Positions 1-6,100 of a DNA stretch of 9,553 bases are shown here, piece by piece. A program made the position numbers and the translations under genes. The DNA comes from Chitinophagales bacterium. Its GTDB lineage: Bacteria; Bacteroidota; Bacteroidia; Chitinophagales; UBA2359. The stretch lies in contig JAHDIA010000086.1 in NCBI GenBank assembly GCA_020631035.1, positions 1-9,553 on the forward strand. Reading direction: 5' to 3'. The notes under the pieces are model-generated. The model searched no databases. It was not told the DNA's origin and saw only the letters and a list, made by a program, of their open reading frames with translations. Every line of letters begins with the position of its first letter. The stretch's first letter is position 1.

Positions 1-54
1 GTAGCGAAGAATGGCACAAGCTATAAAAAAACACTCAAATTATCCGTGTTCTAA
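1..54 (+). CDS. Possible C-terminal end of an upstream protein (partial)
   Basis: Frame 1 is open from the window edge to a TAA at 52-54 and encodes 17 residues ending in YKKTLKLSVF. The alternation of Lys/Thr with hydrophobic residues is what the last beta strand of a Bacteroidota secreted protein often looks like, but 17 residues are too few to assign a family. Frame 3 is also open to a TAA at 24-26, so the reading frame is not certain. No start is visible. Confidence 0.3.
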   Translation, partial: VAKNGTSYKKTLKLSVF

Positions 55-62
55 GGATTAGG

Positions 63-95
63 TTTGGGTATACTTCAAGAAGCGATTTAAATTTG
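63..95 (+). promoter_or_regulatory. Bacteroidota-type promoter for lgt
   Basis: TTTG at 63-66 and TAAATTTG at 88-95 match the Bacteroidota -33 (TTTG) and -7 (TAnnTTTG) elements exactly, with a 21-nt spacer. Transcription would start near 102, giving a leader of about 50 nt before the lgt ATG. This is a consensus match only. Confidence 0.5.
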
Positions 96-108
96 ATTAA
101 TCAACATT

Positions 109-135
109 GGCAGAGATTTTTACAAGGTCTCTGCT
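109..135 (+). other. Hairpin in the lgt leader
   Basis: GCAGAGA (110-116) pairs with TCTCTGC (128-134); G-T pairs can extend both ends, around a loop of about ten bases. It sits 18 nt before the lgt start. No T-tract follows, so it is a poor terminator for the upstream gene. It could be a leader structure or an mRNA stabiliser. Confidence 0.4.
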
Positions 136-152
136 AAATTAAAAATAGTACT

Positions 153-950
153 ATGTTTCCAAGACCCAATATATTTGGCATTACCGATTGGTACGATTTA
201 AATTTAATAGTTGCAACCATTATTTGTGCCTTATTTGTATATTATTATTTGCGTTACAAAACGCCTTATACTTTTCCATTGCGTATGGTTTTGCCTTGGG
301 GATTTTTTATGACCTTTGTTGGCTTGGTAGGCGCACGTTTGCTCAATGTCATAGAATTGTATGCTTTGAATGATCCTACAGAATTAAGCTATCCTTTTAT
401 GGATTATCTATTGTATTACGGAGGCTATGCCTTTTATGGCGGAATGATTTTAAATATATTGGTTTTGTTGTTGCTCAATCAATTCATTCGCTCTCCCAAA
501 TTCCCAGCCATTTTAGATGTTTTGGCAATGGCGTGTTGTTTGGCATATGCCTTGGGGCGCATTGGCTGTCAACTATCGGGTGATGGTTGTTTTGGTGTAG
601 CAACCAATTTGCCTTGGGGAATGTATTATCCCTACGGACCTATACCGACTTTGCTTCCTGTACACCCCACACCCATTTATGAGTTGGTCGCTAATTTGGT
701 TTTATTTGGTCTTCTATTAAAAGTAAATCAAAACAAAAAGTTTGTGGGACAAACATTGTATACCTATTTGATGGGAGCGGCTGTCCTACGTTTTCTGGTC
801 GAATTTATCCGCCGTAATCCAGAAGTGTATTTGGGCTTAACCATGTCACAACTCATAGCAGTAATTTTGTTTGGTATTGGTGCCACCGCCTACTGGCTAA
901 AACATAGTCAGACAGTAGAACCTAAAGTGGTATTACAAACATCGTTATAA
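153..950 (+). CDS. lgt: Prolipoprotein diacylglyceryl transferase
   Basis: Lgt is the inner-membrane enzyme that moves diacylglycerol from phosphatidylglycerol to the lipobox cysteine of prolipoproteins, the first step of lipoprotein maturation. The 265 residues are of normal length and consist of about seven hydrophobic segments. Family landmarks are the YGGYAFYGG stretch (residues 89-97), the signature GRIGCQLSGDG (135-145), HPTPIYE (171-177) and the late arginine-rich RFLVEFIRRN (213-222). The signature has Cys-Gln where proteobacterial enzymes have Asn-Phe, a form I associate with Bacteroidota Lgt. The ATG at 153 places an aromatic-rich N-terminus before the first membrane segment. The gene is alone on its strand, with a promoter upstream and a strong terminator 12 bases after the stop. 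Its likely clients include the lipoproteins encoded at 1516, 4257 and 7221. Confidence 0.93.
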   Translation: MFPRPNIFGITDWYDLNLIVATIICALFVYYYLRYKTPYTFPLRMVLPWGFFMTFVGLVGARLLNVIELYALNDPTELSYPFMDYLLYYGGYAFYGGMILNILVLLLLNQFIRSPKFPAILDVLAMACCLAYALGRIGCQLSGDGCFGVATNLPWGMYYPYGPIPTLLPVHPTPIYELVANLVLFGLLLKVNQNKKFVGQTLYTYLMGAAVLRFLVEFIRRNPEVYLGLTMSQLIAVILFGIGATAYWLKHSQTVEPKVVLQTSL

Positions 951-961
951 TATTAAAATTT

Positions 962-1012
962 AAAAATGACATTTTTGTAGGCATTGAGCAAAGCAAAAAT
1001 GTCATTTTTTTT
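962..1012 (+). terminator. Rho-independent terminator of lgt
   Basis: A 16-bp perfect stem, arms 962-977 and 994-1009, closes a 16-base loop. The right arm runs into eight consecutive T residues (1005-1012). The left arm begins with five A residues, so it could also act on the minus strand. It lies just after the lgt stop. Confidence 0.85.
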
Positions 1013-1035
1013 GATTTTCATAGTGAATGAAAATG

Positions 1036-1145
1036 AGTGGGACGGAACGTTAGAGACTTCGTGGGCGGGTGAGTCCCCGCTGTCTTCCATACATGGTATG
1101 TGCTTCCATCGGGCGTATTTTATTTCGTTCACTCCTACGTCGCAC
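1036..1145 (+). repeat. Interspersed structured repeat, copy A (degenerate)
   Basis: GGGACGGAACGTT at 1039-1051 is identical to the start of copy C at 9414-9426. The following segment, with a GTCCC at 1073-1077 able to pair back to GGGAC at 1039-1043, also aligns with copy C. GCGGG (1065-1069) with CCCGC (1076-1080) is an alternative hairpin. The central GCTATCCGCTGCTATGG motif of copies B and C has decayed here. The right end, CGTTCACTCC near 1126-1135, resembles the matching end of copy B. It is GC-richer than its surroundings. Small open frames inside are not credible genes. Confidence 0.6.
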
Positions 1146-1330
1146 ATTAAAATATTGGAGGAGTTTTGGAAAGTATGTTGAAGAGGAATTTTTGAAATGC
1201 AATGTGTTTATAATCAATGTCTTGTATATATGTCTTAACATCTCTTTGATTGCCTAATTGTAGTGTAATTCTCTTATCTGTGGTCGAATGCTTGTAAGGA
1301 GGGTAGTATTTTTGGTGAAAAATATTAAAT
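1146..1330. other. AT-rich spacer with no gene
   Basis: No plausible reading frame is present between structured repeat A and the MITE. The only signal I see is a -7-like TATTTTTG near the right end, described separately. Confidence 0.5.
1307..1314 (+). promoter_or_regulatory. Candidate -7 element upstream of the MITE
   Basis: TATTTTTG fits TAnnTTTG. No good TTTG lies at the proper distance upstream. If used, transcription would start near 1321, just before the MITE at 1331, so the whole hairpin would lie in the leader of the lipoprotein mRNA at 1516. Confidence 0.28.
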
Positions 1331-1487
1331 ACTGTGTAAAATAAGTAAATATGTATTTTGGGTAGTAGATTTTTGTTCTATACAAAGAACGCACGGAGCC
1401 TGGTAGCCATAGCTACCAAGGCGAGTACGAGATGCAGTATAGGACGAAAAGATGCACACAAAATGTATAGAAATTTAATTTACACAG
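1331..1487. mobile_element. 157-bp MITE-like hairpin element, possibly IS256-type
   Basis: The element has perfect 10-bp terminal inverted repeats, ACTGTGTAAA (1331-1340) and TTTACACAGT (1478-1487), and is flanked by the 8-bp direct repeat TATTAAAT (1323-1330 and 1488-1495), as expected of a target-site duplication. The arms continue as an imperfect inverted repeat all the way to an exact centre, where TGGTAGC (1401-1407) and GCTACCA (1412-1418) enclose a CATA loop. There is no coding capacity. The 8-bp duplication and TGTGTAAA ends recall the IS256 family; that assignment is from memory. It ends 28 nt before the ATG at 1516. Confidence 0.8.
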
Positions 1488-1515
1488 TATTAAATCATCA
1501 AACTAAATAATAATT

Positions 1516-2265
1516 ATGTTTAAGAGAATAACTATTATGGGACTACTTTGCATGCTGCTGTTGCCTGCTTGCGAAAAAGAAACAATACTAGAAAATGAAG
1601 TGGCAGCCAATGACCCACTTAACTTTAATCTAAGTGGATTGAGTAGCAATAACATCTCAGCACAGCCTATACAGCCAGATTTACCAGTGCTGGATACACC
1701 TATTTACCTAGATGGATTGGAGGAGGAATTGTTTATACCTACAATTGCCAATGCATTGAATATGGGATGTGAGGAAATTCCCTTTTACATTGATACAGAT
1801 TATACTGTTGACAATACTGGCAAGATTGATTTGAGTCTGGTATTTGATCCGAATGACAACTGCATTACCAATTCTGGTAATTTATTGTCAACTTCTTGGA
1901 GTGTAATGAGGCGAATGGGATTATATTATTTACCCGTATTCAATGGCAATGTAGGGGCTGACAATTCAATTATAGATTTAAGCATTGGAGCCAATGTGCA
2001 AAATTGGAGTCGAGAAGTACATTTTGAGGCAGTGTATGAAAATGTGGGGAATGTTAAAATAGACTTTGTATTAAATTTGCTAGTAGAAAATGACGGAACC
2101 AGGCGTATGAATGTAGAGAATGCCACTTCTACAACTCAAGAGGATATTGTAATCGTAACACCATTGGGTACTGATGGAACCTCTGGAATGCCTGGACCAA
2201 GTTGTACAATTTTGGTCTTGCCTGTTTGGGGAGTGGATATCAAGATTGAGTATGCTTGTAATTAA
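1516..2265 (+). CDS. Exported lipoprotein of unknown function, module 1
   Basis: The product has 249 residues. It begins with a type II signal peptide: basic MFKR, a hydrophobic core and the lipobox LPAC with Cys19 as the lipidated residue, followed by EKET. The mature part is acidic and apparently beta-rich, with few cysteines, and ends in a C-terminal segment containing SCTILVLPVWG (about 229-239). I do not recognise a named domain. It seems distantly related to the lipoprotein at 7221: both start C-[EQ]-K-E-T, share E-[IV]-P-F-[YF], an LLS-[ST]-[ST] block and a late Cys followed by VLPV. Both converge on a gene for the same helical protein family. The gene stands alone, and its promoter region has been invaded by the MITE. 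Its stop is 16 bases from the stop of the convergent gene. Confidence 0.8.
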   Translation: MFKRITIMGLLCMLLLPACEKETILENEVAANDPLNFNLSGLSSNNISAQPIQPDLPVLDTPIYLDGLEEELFIPTIANALNMGCEEIPFYIDTDYTVDNTGKIDLSLVFDPNDNCITNSGNLLSTSWSVMRRMGLYYLPVFNGNVGADNSIIDLSIGANVQNWSREVHFEAVYENVGNVKIDFVLNLLVENDGTRRMNVENATSTTQEDIVIVTPLGTDGTSGMPGPSCTILVLPVWGVDIKIEYACN

Positions 2266-2281
2266 GCAATTGAATATACTT

Positions 2282-3715
2282 TTATAACGCATTTATTTTA
2301 TTCAGTAGCCAGTTTTTATATACAATCATTGTACAATTTTGAATCTCATTTTTTAGGTCTGCTGTATTGGGCTTATATATGTTCTGTACCCGTTTTAATT
2401 TTTTGGTAAACAAAATAAAATTGCCAAAAGATTGCTTCTGATTATCGGACAAAGATTTATTCCGACTCAAAAAAGTGGAAAAGGATTTGGCAAGACTAAA
2501 AAAAGATTCTTCGTAATTGTTCAATTCGTAGTAAGCTTGTAATTGAATCGCCTTGGCTTGGACACCATAAAATATGTTGTGAAACTTGACCTGTAGCAGT
2601 TCTTGTAAGACTGCTTCATATTGTTCTTGATTGAAGAGCAGATTGGCTTTGCACAATTTTATGGTGTCTTCATATTGTTCTTCTTGTAAAAAGCTACCAT
2701 ATTGATTGATAAATTGTTCGGTCCATTCTAGTTGTTTGACTGCACAGCCAATATTGACGATGTTTTGAAAGACATCGCTAGAAACATAGCCATCTTGTAA
2801 TACAATGTTTTGTTCTACGGCAAAGCGGTTGATTTCAAAAAGGTCTTGTAGGGCTTCAGCTTCGCCTTTGCGGTATTTTTCGTAACAAATCTTGGTCAAA
2901 AAAATGATCAAATCTCCTTTTTCATCTTGATCGTACAAATGACTGTATTGCTCAAAATCTTTTTTGAGTTGAGGGTAATTGTCAAAATTCTCACCTTGAG
3001 ATGCCTGTAAGATTTGGCCAAATAACTTTATTTGTGGAAGCTGTAAAAAATCGTTTTGAGCAACAAATTCCAAAATGTTTTCAATGGGGTAGGTTGGATT
3101 AGGAGCGGATGGAGACTTGGTGTTTTGAATGTATCCGTGGGTGGCACTTTGACTCAACATCCAATACATTTTGGCGGCAAAAAAATATTTTTCTAATTGC
3201 TCAATTAGTATTTGTGGGTCTATTGCCAAATCGTGTTTGTCATCATAGTTGGGGTGGAGGAGTCGTATTTTTTTTAGCTGGTAAATATCATGGAGGTGAT
3301 CCACTCCTGCCCGTCCTTTGTTTGTCCAATCTTTTTCTATTTGATCTATTTTTTTAAAAAAGTGCTGATCTAGTTTTCGGCGTTTCAATGCTTTGAGCAT
3401 TACAAACTGTCTTTCCTTTTCGCAATGTTCCAACTCTTTCTGAATCAAAAAATTCTCTAGCAACAAACCAAATTTATATTGTACATTTTCTAGCTTCTTA
3501 TGGTTGTTGACATCCTTGGGAAATACCTTTTTTAAAATGCTTTCTTTGTTTATTTTTTTTTCTGAAAAATTAGGATAGCATCTTTTTAAATAATTAAAAA
3601 ATGCTCCAATGTCCTTTGAGCCTTTAATGGCATTGATGCGCACAATGTGTTCCAACTCTCGTATTTCAGATTTAGAAAGTGTACTAAGGTATAAAATGAT
3701 TTTACTGTTTTTCAT
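2282..3715 (-). CDS. Helical repeat protein of unknown function, module 1
   Basis: The product has 477 residues, no signal peptide and no membrane segment, so it is probably cytoplasmic. The N-terminal part is lysine-rich and basic, with VFPKD (64-68), LLLENFLI (84-91) and a conserved KRRKLD (111-116). The C-terminal half is built of amphipathic helix pairs, for example about 353-376 and 383-404, spaced like TPR or similar alpha-solenoid repeats. The start at 3715 is an ATG whose N-terminus aligns with its paralogue. It is clearly homologous to the minus-strand protein at 7924-9351: 33 of 46 residues are identical over residues 378-423, with no gap. No catalytic motif is evident. A role as a protein-binding scaffold or regulator would fit the fold but is inference. 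I recall similar uncharacterised proteins as a multi-copy family in Saprospira-like genomes, unverified. Confidence 0.85.
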   Translation of the reverse strand: MKNSKIILYLSTLSKSEIRELEHIVRINAIKGSKDIGAFFNYLKRCYPNFSEKKINKESILKKVFPKDVNNHKKLENVQYKFGLLLENFLIQKELEHCEKERQFVMLKALKRRKLDQHFFKKIDQIEKDWTNKGRAGVDHLHDIYQLKKIRLLHPNYDDKHDLAIDPQILIEQLEKYFFAAKMYWMLSQSATHGYIQNTKSPSAPNPTYPIENILEFVAQNDFLQLPQIKLFGQILQASQGENFDNYPQLKKDFEQYSHLYDQDEKGDLIIFLTKICYEKYRKGEAEALQDLFEINRFAVEQNIVLQDGYVSSDVFQNIVNIGCAVKQLEWTEQFINQYGSFLQEEQYEDTIKLCKANLLFNQEQYEAVLQELLQVKFHNIFYGVQAKAIQLQAYYELNNYEESFFSLAKSFSTFLSRNKSLSDNQKQSFGNFILFTKKLKRVQNIYKPNTADLKNEIQNCTMIVYKNWLLNKINAL

Positions 3716-3741
3716 AATAGTGAGCTTGAAAAGCTAAATAG

Positions 3742-3775
3742 GCAAGATAATCATTTTATTGGAGTATGCCAATAA
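3742..3775 (-). promoter_or_regulatory. Candidate promoter and hairpin for the 477-aa protein gene
   Basis: On the minus strand TTG (3772-3770) and TATCTTGC (3749-3742) are 20 nt apart and roughly fit the -33/-7 pattern, though the -7 element is imperfect. The TTG lies in one arm of a 7-bp hairpin, TTATTGG (3756-3762) with CCAATAA (3769-3775), which might be a regulator site. Confidence 0.25.
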
Positions 3776-3946
3776 TTGAAGTGATTGCCCTTTTTTTGAT
3801 TCTGTTTTAGTTTGTTGGTATTCAGTGTTTTGTGTTGGATTTTGAATGTTTTGTAGCTGTTTTTAGCTAAGAAAATAAGTAGCATTTGTATCCAAAATGG
3901 GTTTGCCTGCCTTGGAGATACATACGAATTTTGTAGTGTTGTTTTA

Positions 3947-4108
3947 GAGCATGTTAGGAATTGTGCTTTACATCTCAAAGGGCAGGGTTTTTGGTTCTGT
4001 GCAAAGCTCATTTTGCGCTTAATAGCAGCGCTATTGAGCAAAAAATAGCTGCCGCACAGGTTCAAAAAGACAACTTTTGAGTGCTGAATGATAATTCCTA
4101 ACATGCTC
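3947..4108. mobile_element. 162-bp MITE-like hairpin element, second type
   Basis: GAGCATGTTAGGAATT (3947-3962) is matched by its perfect reverse complement at 4093-4108. The arms stay alignable as an imperfect inverted repeat down to the exact centre, AATAGC-AGC-GCTATT at 4021-4035. The direct repeat TTA lies on both sides (3944-3946 and 4109-4111) and may be a 3-bp target duplication. The ends differ from those of the element at 1331, so this is another family. IS5-type elements can make 3-bp duplications, but the parent is not in the window and this assignment is tentative. There is no credible gene inside. Confidence 0.75.
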
Positions 4109-4114
4109 TTAAGG

Positions 4115-4153
4115 GAGAATAAATTGTTTGGTAGTCCCTAACAATTTATTCTC
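4115..4153. repeat. Perfect 14-bp hairpin next to the second MITE
   Basis: GAGAATAAATTGTT (4115-4128) pairs with AACAATTTATTCTC (4140-4153) around an 11-base loop. The hairpin is bracketed by TTAAG at 4109-4113 and 4154-4158, a possible 5-bp direct duplication. It lacks the GC-rich stem and T-tract of a terminator. Confidence 0.6.
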
Positions 4154-4159
4154 TTAAGT

Positions 4160-4194
4160 TAGGAGTTCTGGCAAACAAAAAGTTGGAACTCCTA
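4160..4194. repeat. Second hairpin upstream of the calcium-loop lipoprotein gene
   Basis: TAGGAGTTC (4160-4168) pairs with GAACTCCTA (4186-4194). G-T pairs may extend the stem inward. Its right arm ends 62 bases before the ATG at 4257, so it may lie in the promoter or leader region. No T-tract follows. Confidence 0.5.
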
Positions 4195-4256
4195 TTTATA
4201 CAAACTATGATTTTTATATATGAATACTTATTTATTAACAAATAAAATTAATACAG

Positions 4257-4748
4257 ATGAAAAATTTAAAATCATTTTTAGGATTGACAATGCTATTTTT
4301 AGTGTTTTTGAGTTCGTGTGCCAAGGAAGAAATAGCAGTACAAGATGCAGAAGTAGATGCTATAAGACCTCCTGAATTGGTACCATATACAATAGATCCT
4401 GTTGGCACTACTATATTACCTTCATTGCCATTAACTTTTGAATATTGCAGTTGTGACGCTATGGCACAACATGGAGACTTTAATGATGATGGTGTGATTG
4501 ACCAAGCTGATGTAGATTACCTTATTGATGTATATGTAAATAATGATTATGATGGCAATCAGTTTGTGAATATTGAGGATTTCTTTTACGGATATAATAA
4601 TAATGAATCTCCTAATAATGTTGAAATTAATGATGCAGTAATTGCTAATTACTTCTATTTTGATGGTGCTTTAGAAGATGGTTTAAGCTCATTGCAGTTA
4701 GGATGTTTTCAAGCATACATTCATGATAGCTTTCCATGCCCAGATTAA
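4257..4748 (+). CDS. Lipoprotein with dockerin/EF-hand-like calcium loops
   Basis: The product has 163 residues. A type II signal peptide ends in the lipobox LSSC with Cys21, followed by AKEE, so the protein should be anchored in the outer envelope. Residues 73-90, GDFNDDGVIDQADVDYLI, fit a calcium-binding loop of dockerin or EF-hand type, with ligands at Asp74, Asn76, Asp78, Asp82 and Asp85. A second, more degenerate loop (Asp97, Asp99, Asn101, Asn105, Asp108) and a third vestige around 115-126 follow at regular spacing. The protein is very acidic. Calcium binding is a strong inference from the first loop. A cohesin partner is not implied, because dockerin-like loops are common in non-cellulosomal secreted proteins. 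The gene is monocistronic, between hairpin-rich DNA and a terminator about 100 bases downstream. Confidence 0.82.
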   Translation: MKNLKSFLGLTMLFLVFLSSCAKEEIAVQDAEVDAIRPPELVPYTIDPVGTTILPSLPLTFEYCSCDAMAQHGDFNDDGVIDQADVDYLIDVYVNNDYDGNQFVNIEDFFYGYNNNESPNNVEINDAVIANYFYFDGALEDGLSSLQLGCFQAYIHDSFPCPD

Positions 4749-4842
4749 TCATTTTTTGATAATGATGGAAATTTAAAAGATACAACTAAAAAACAATGTT
4801 AGATATACGTGAATGAAGTGTTGAGAGAGAATCATTCTTACC

Positions 4843-4886
4843 CAATGCCCCCGCAAAACAAAACAGTTTTGTAGGGGCTTTTGCAT
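4843..4886 (+). terminator. Intrinsic terminator after the calcium-loop lipoprotein gene
   Basis: GCCCCCGCAAAAC (4847-4859) pairs with GTTTTGTAGGGGC (4866-4878) with one mismatch and one G-T pair, around the six-base loop AAAACA, and is followed by TTTTGCATTG. This is a GC-rich stem with a modest T-tract. It lies about 95 bases after the stop at 4748; the bases between contain no gene. Confidence 0.7.
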
Positions 4887-4899
4887 TGTTTAAAGGTGT

Positions 4900-5080
4900 C
4901 ACCTTTTGTGAAGTCTGGCGTGAAGCGGATGGTCAATACTTACGACGCAGCACTGTCCCCTGCGATGCCTATGCTGGATAGTAGTGGATATGGTGGTGTA
5001 GGGGCAATGCCTTGCGCTTGCCCACCACCATAGCAGCGGATAGCCAGGAGACACCTTCGTTTGGAAAAATGGGCGTTCCA
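4900..5080 (-). repeat. Interspersed structured repeat, copy B
   Basis: Read on the minus strand this GC-rich block matches copy C. GGAACG is followed, with the same spacing as in C, by GCTATCCGCTGCTATGG (5044-5028), which is identical in both. Then comes a variable hairpin: ATGGTGGTG (4990-4998) pairs with CACCACCAT (5023-5031) and the stem continues through GGCAA/TTGCC. After the hairpin, CCATATCC is shared with copy C. Its far end, GGCGTGAAGCGGAT near 4918-4931, resembles the end of copy A. No convincing gene lies inside. Exact limits are uncertain. Confidence 0.7.
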
Positions 5081-5105
5081 TACAAATAAAAAACAAATTT
5101 ATCAA

Positions 5106-5262
5106 TGTTTTTAGAGAGGCTTGTATGTTTGCTTTGCAGTTGTAAGTGCTTGTTTTACAGTGTGTAATGAATTTGTGTTTTTGGTCTTTTTCTCGTATTT
5201 TTAGGGAGATTTAAAAAAAAGTGTAATGGTGTAGGCTCAAAAGGCCATTTATCTTTGAGGTA
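5106..5262. other. AT-rich spacer with no gene
   Basis: This stretch between structured repeat B and the operon hairpin has no credible coding frame. A weak hairpin, CTCAAA (5236-5241) with TTTGAG (5254-5259), is the only structure I see. Confidence 0.4.
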
Positions 5263-5296
5263 TCAATCTGATGATAAGAAGCAAGCATCAGATTGA
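5263..5296. promoter_or_regulatory. Perfect 11-bp inverted repeat before the three-gene operon
   Basis: TCAATCTGATG (5263-5273) pairs with CATCAGATTGA (5286-5296) around 12 bases. It lies 50 bases before the operon's first ATG and its right arm overlaps the candidate -33 TTG. This position fits an operator for a dimeric regulator, or a leader hairpin if transcription begins further upstream. No T-tract follows. Confidence 0.5.
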
Positions 5297-5324
5297 CCAA
5301 TAAGCTTATTGTAGATTATATTTT
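5293..5324 (+). promoter_or_regulatory. Candidate promoter of the three-gene operon
   Basis: TTG at 5293-5295 and TATATTTT at 5317-5324 are 21 nt apart and approach the Bacteroidota -33/-7 pattern; the last base of the -7 element is off consensus. Transcription would begin about 16 nt before the ATG at 5347. Confidence 0.25.
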
Positions 5325-5346
5325 AGATAAACAACACATTACAACA

Positions 5347-6099
5347 ATGAAACACACAATTTTACTTTGGAGCCTCTTTTTAATAGGCTGCAGTTTGCAG
5401 GGACAAACTTATTTTAAACCTGCCTCAACAAGTGGTTGGGGAAACGAGTTGTATTTTACTTCTTCTCCAACAAGTCAGTCATGGCCATTTAGACACAAGA
5501 TAGTGGACGATTTTACGAATGATGTCCTTAGGATTATGCCCAATGACGATACAAGTGCTTCGGCACAAAAGATTTTACAGGTACACGGACGATTGCAACT
5601 TAGCAATGATGCCAATTACTTTAAGCACAATGACGCTAGACTAGCCGTACAAGGAAAGTTTTACAATCAAGGAATGGCTAAGTTTTTGGACAATACTGGG
5701 CAAACTTTTTTACAAATAGAGCCCAAAAGCACAGGAGATATAGTCTTTAGATTTGACAATAGCGATTTGTCTTTTTGGACACCAAGCAATCAAGAAGTGG
5801 CAAAGTTGAACAAACAAGGAGACTTTTTTGCTCGGAAAATTATGGTGACAATGAATATGTTCCCCGATTATGTTTTTGAGAGTGATTATGAATTATGGAG
5901 TTTAGAAAGATTGGGAAATTACATTGATTCAAATGGAAAATTGCCTGGGATGCCCTCGGCAGAGCAAGTTGAAAAAGAAGGGATGGATGTTGGAGAAGTA
6001 AACCGCATTTTGGTAGAAAAAATAGAGGAACTTACTTTGCACATCATTGCGTTGAATGATAGGGTAAATGAATTGGAATCATCTGTAAAAGCACAGTAG
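5347..6099 (+). CDS. Secreted protein with LPGMPSA tail-fibre-like C-terminus
   Basis: The product has 250 residues from the ATG at 5347. A longer reading from a TTG at 5293 would start inside the inverted repeat and bury the signal peptide, so I reject it. The N-terminus is a signal peptide, with a likely cut after LQG before QTYF; LIGC at 12-15 could alternatively be a lipobox. The middle is beta-rich with repeated short Gly/Asp turns. The C-terminus holds PDYVF (173-177), LPGMPSA (199-205) and a coiled coil at about 216-246. These are hallmarks of a Bacteroidota family whose C-terminus resembles trimeric phage tail-fibre ends. Many members have long stalks, so this is a short version. Surface or extracellular location and trimerisation are inferences. 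It is the first gene of an operon; the next ATG follows its stop by one base. Confidence 0.82.
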   Translation: MKHTILLWSLFLIGCSLQGQTYFKPASTSGWGNELYFTSSPTSQSWPFRHKIVDDFTNDVLRIMPNDDTSASAQKILQVHGRLQLSNDANYFKHNDARLAVQGKFYNQGMAKFLDNTGQTFLQIEPKSTGDIVFRFDNSDLSFWTPSNQEVAKLNKQGDFFARKIMVTMNMFPDYVFESDYELWSLERLGNYIDSNGKLPGMPSAEQVEKEGMDVGEVNRILVEKIEELTLHIIALNDRVNELESSVKAQ

Positions 6100-6100
6100 T

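Noticed and set aside
953..1257. Several overlapping small open frames on both strands
   Set aside because: They cover the lgt terminator and structured repeat A; reading through both arms of hairpins on both strands is an artefact of palindromic, GC-rich DNA.
3751..4104. 117-residue minus-strand open frame
   Set aside because: It lies mostly over the second MITE and AT-rich spacer, has no family features, and its start falls within the terminal inverted repeat.
4257..4748. Cellulosome component
   Set aside because: The loops resemble dockerin, but there is no enzyme domain or cohesin nearby, and a lipidated N-terminus does not fit a scaffold-docked enzyme.
1036..5080. CRISPR-like array
   Set aside because: Repeats A and B are long, far apart, inverted and structured; there are no short regular repeats with spacers and no cas gene.
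4899..5105. 68-residue minus-strand open frame
   Set aside because: It is entirely inside structured repeat B and reads through its hairpin; the composition (His/Arg/Trp/Cys-rich) is unlike the real genes here.
5293..5346. N-terminal extension of the LPGMPSA protein from a TTG
   Set aside because: It would begin inside the 11-bp dyad and put 18 hydrophilic residues before the signal peptide; the ATG at 5347 is better.
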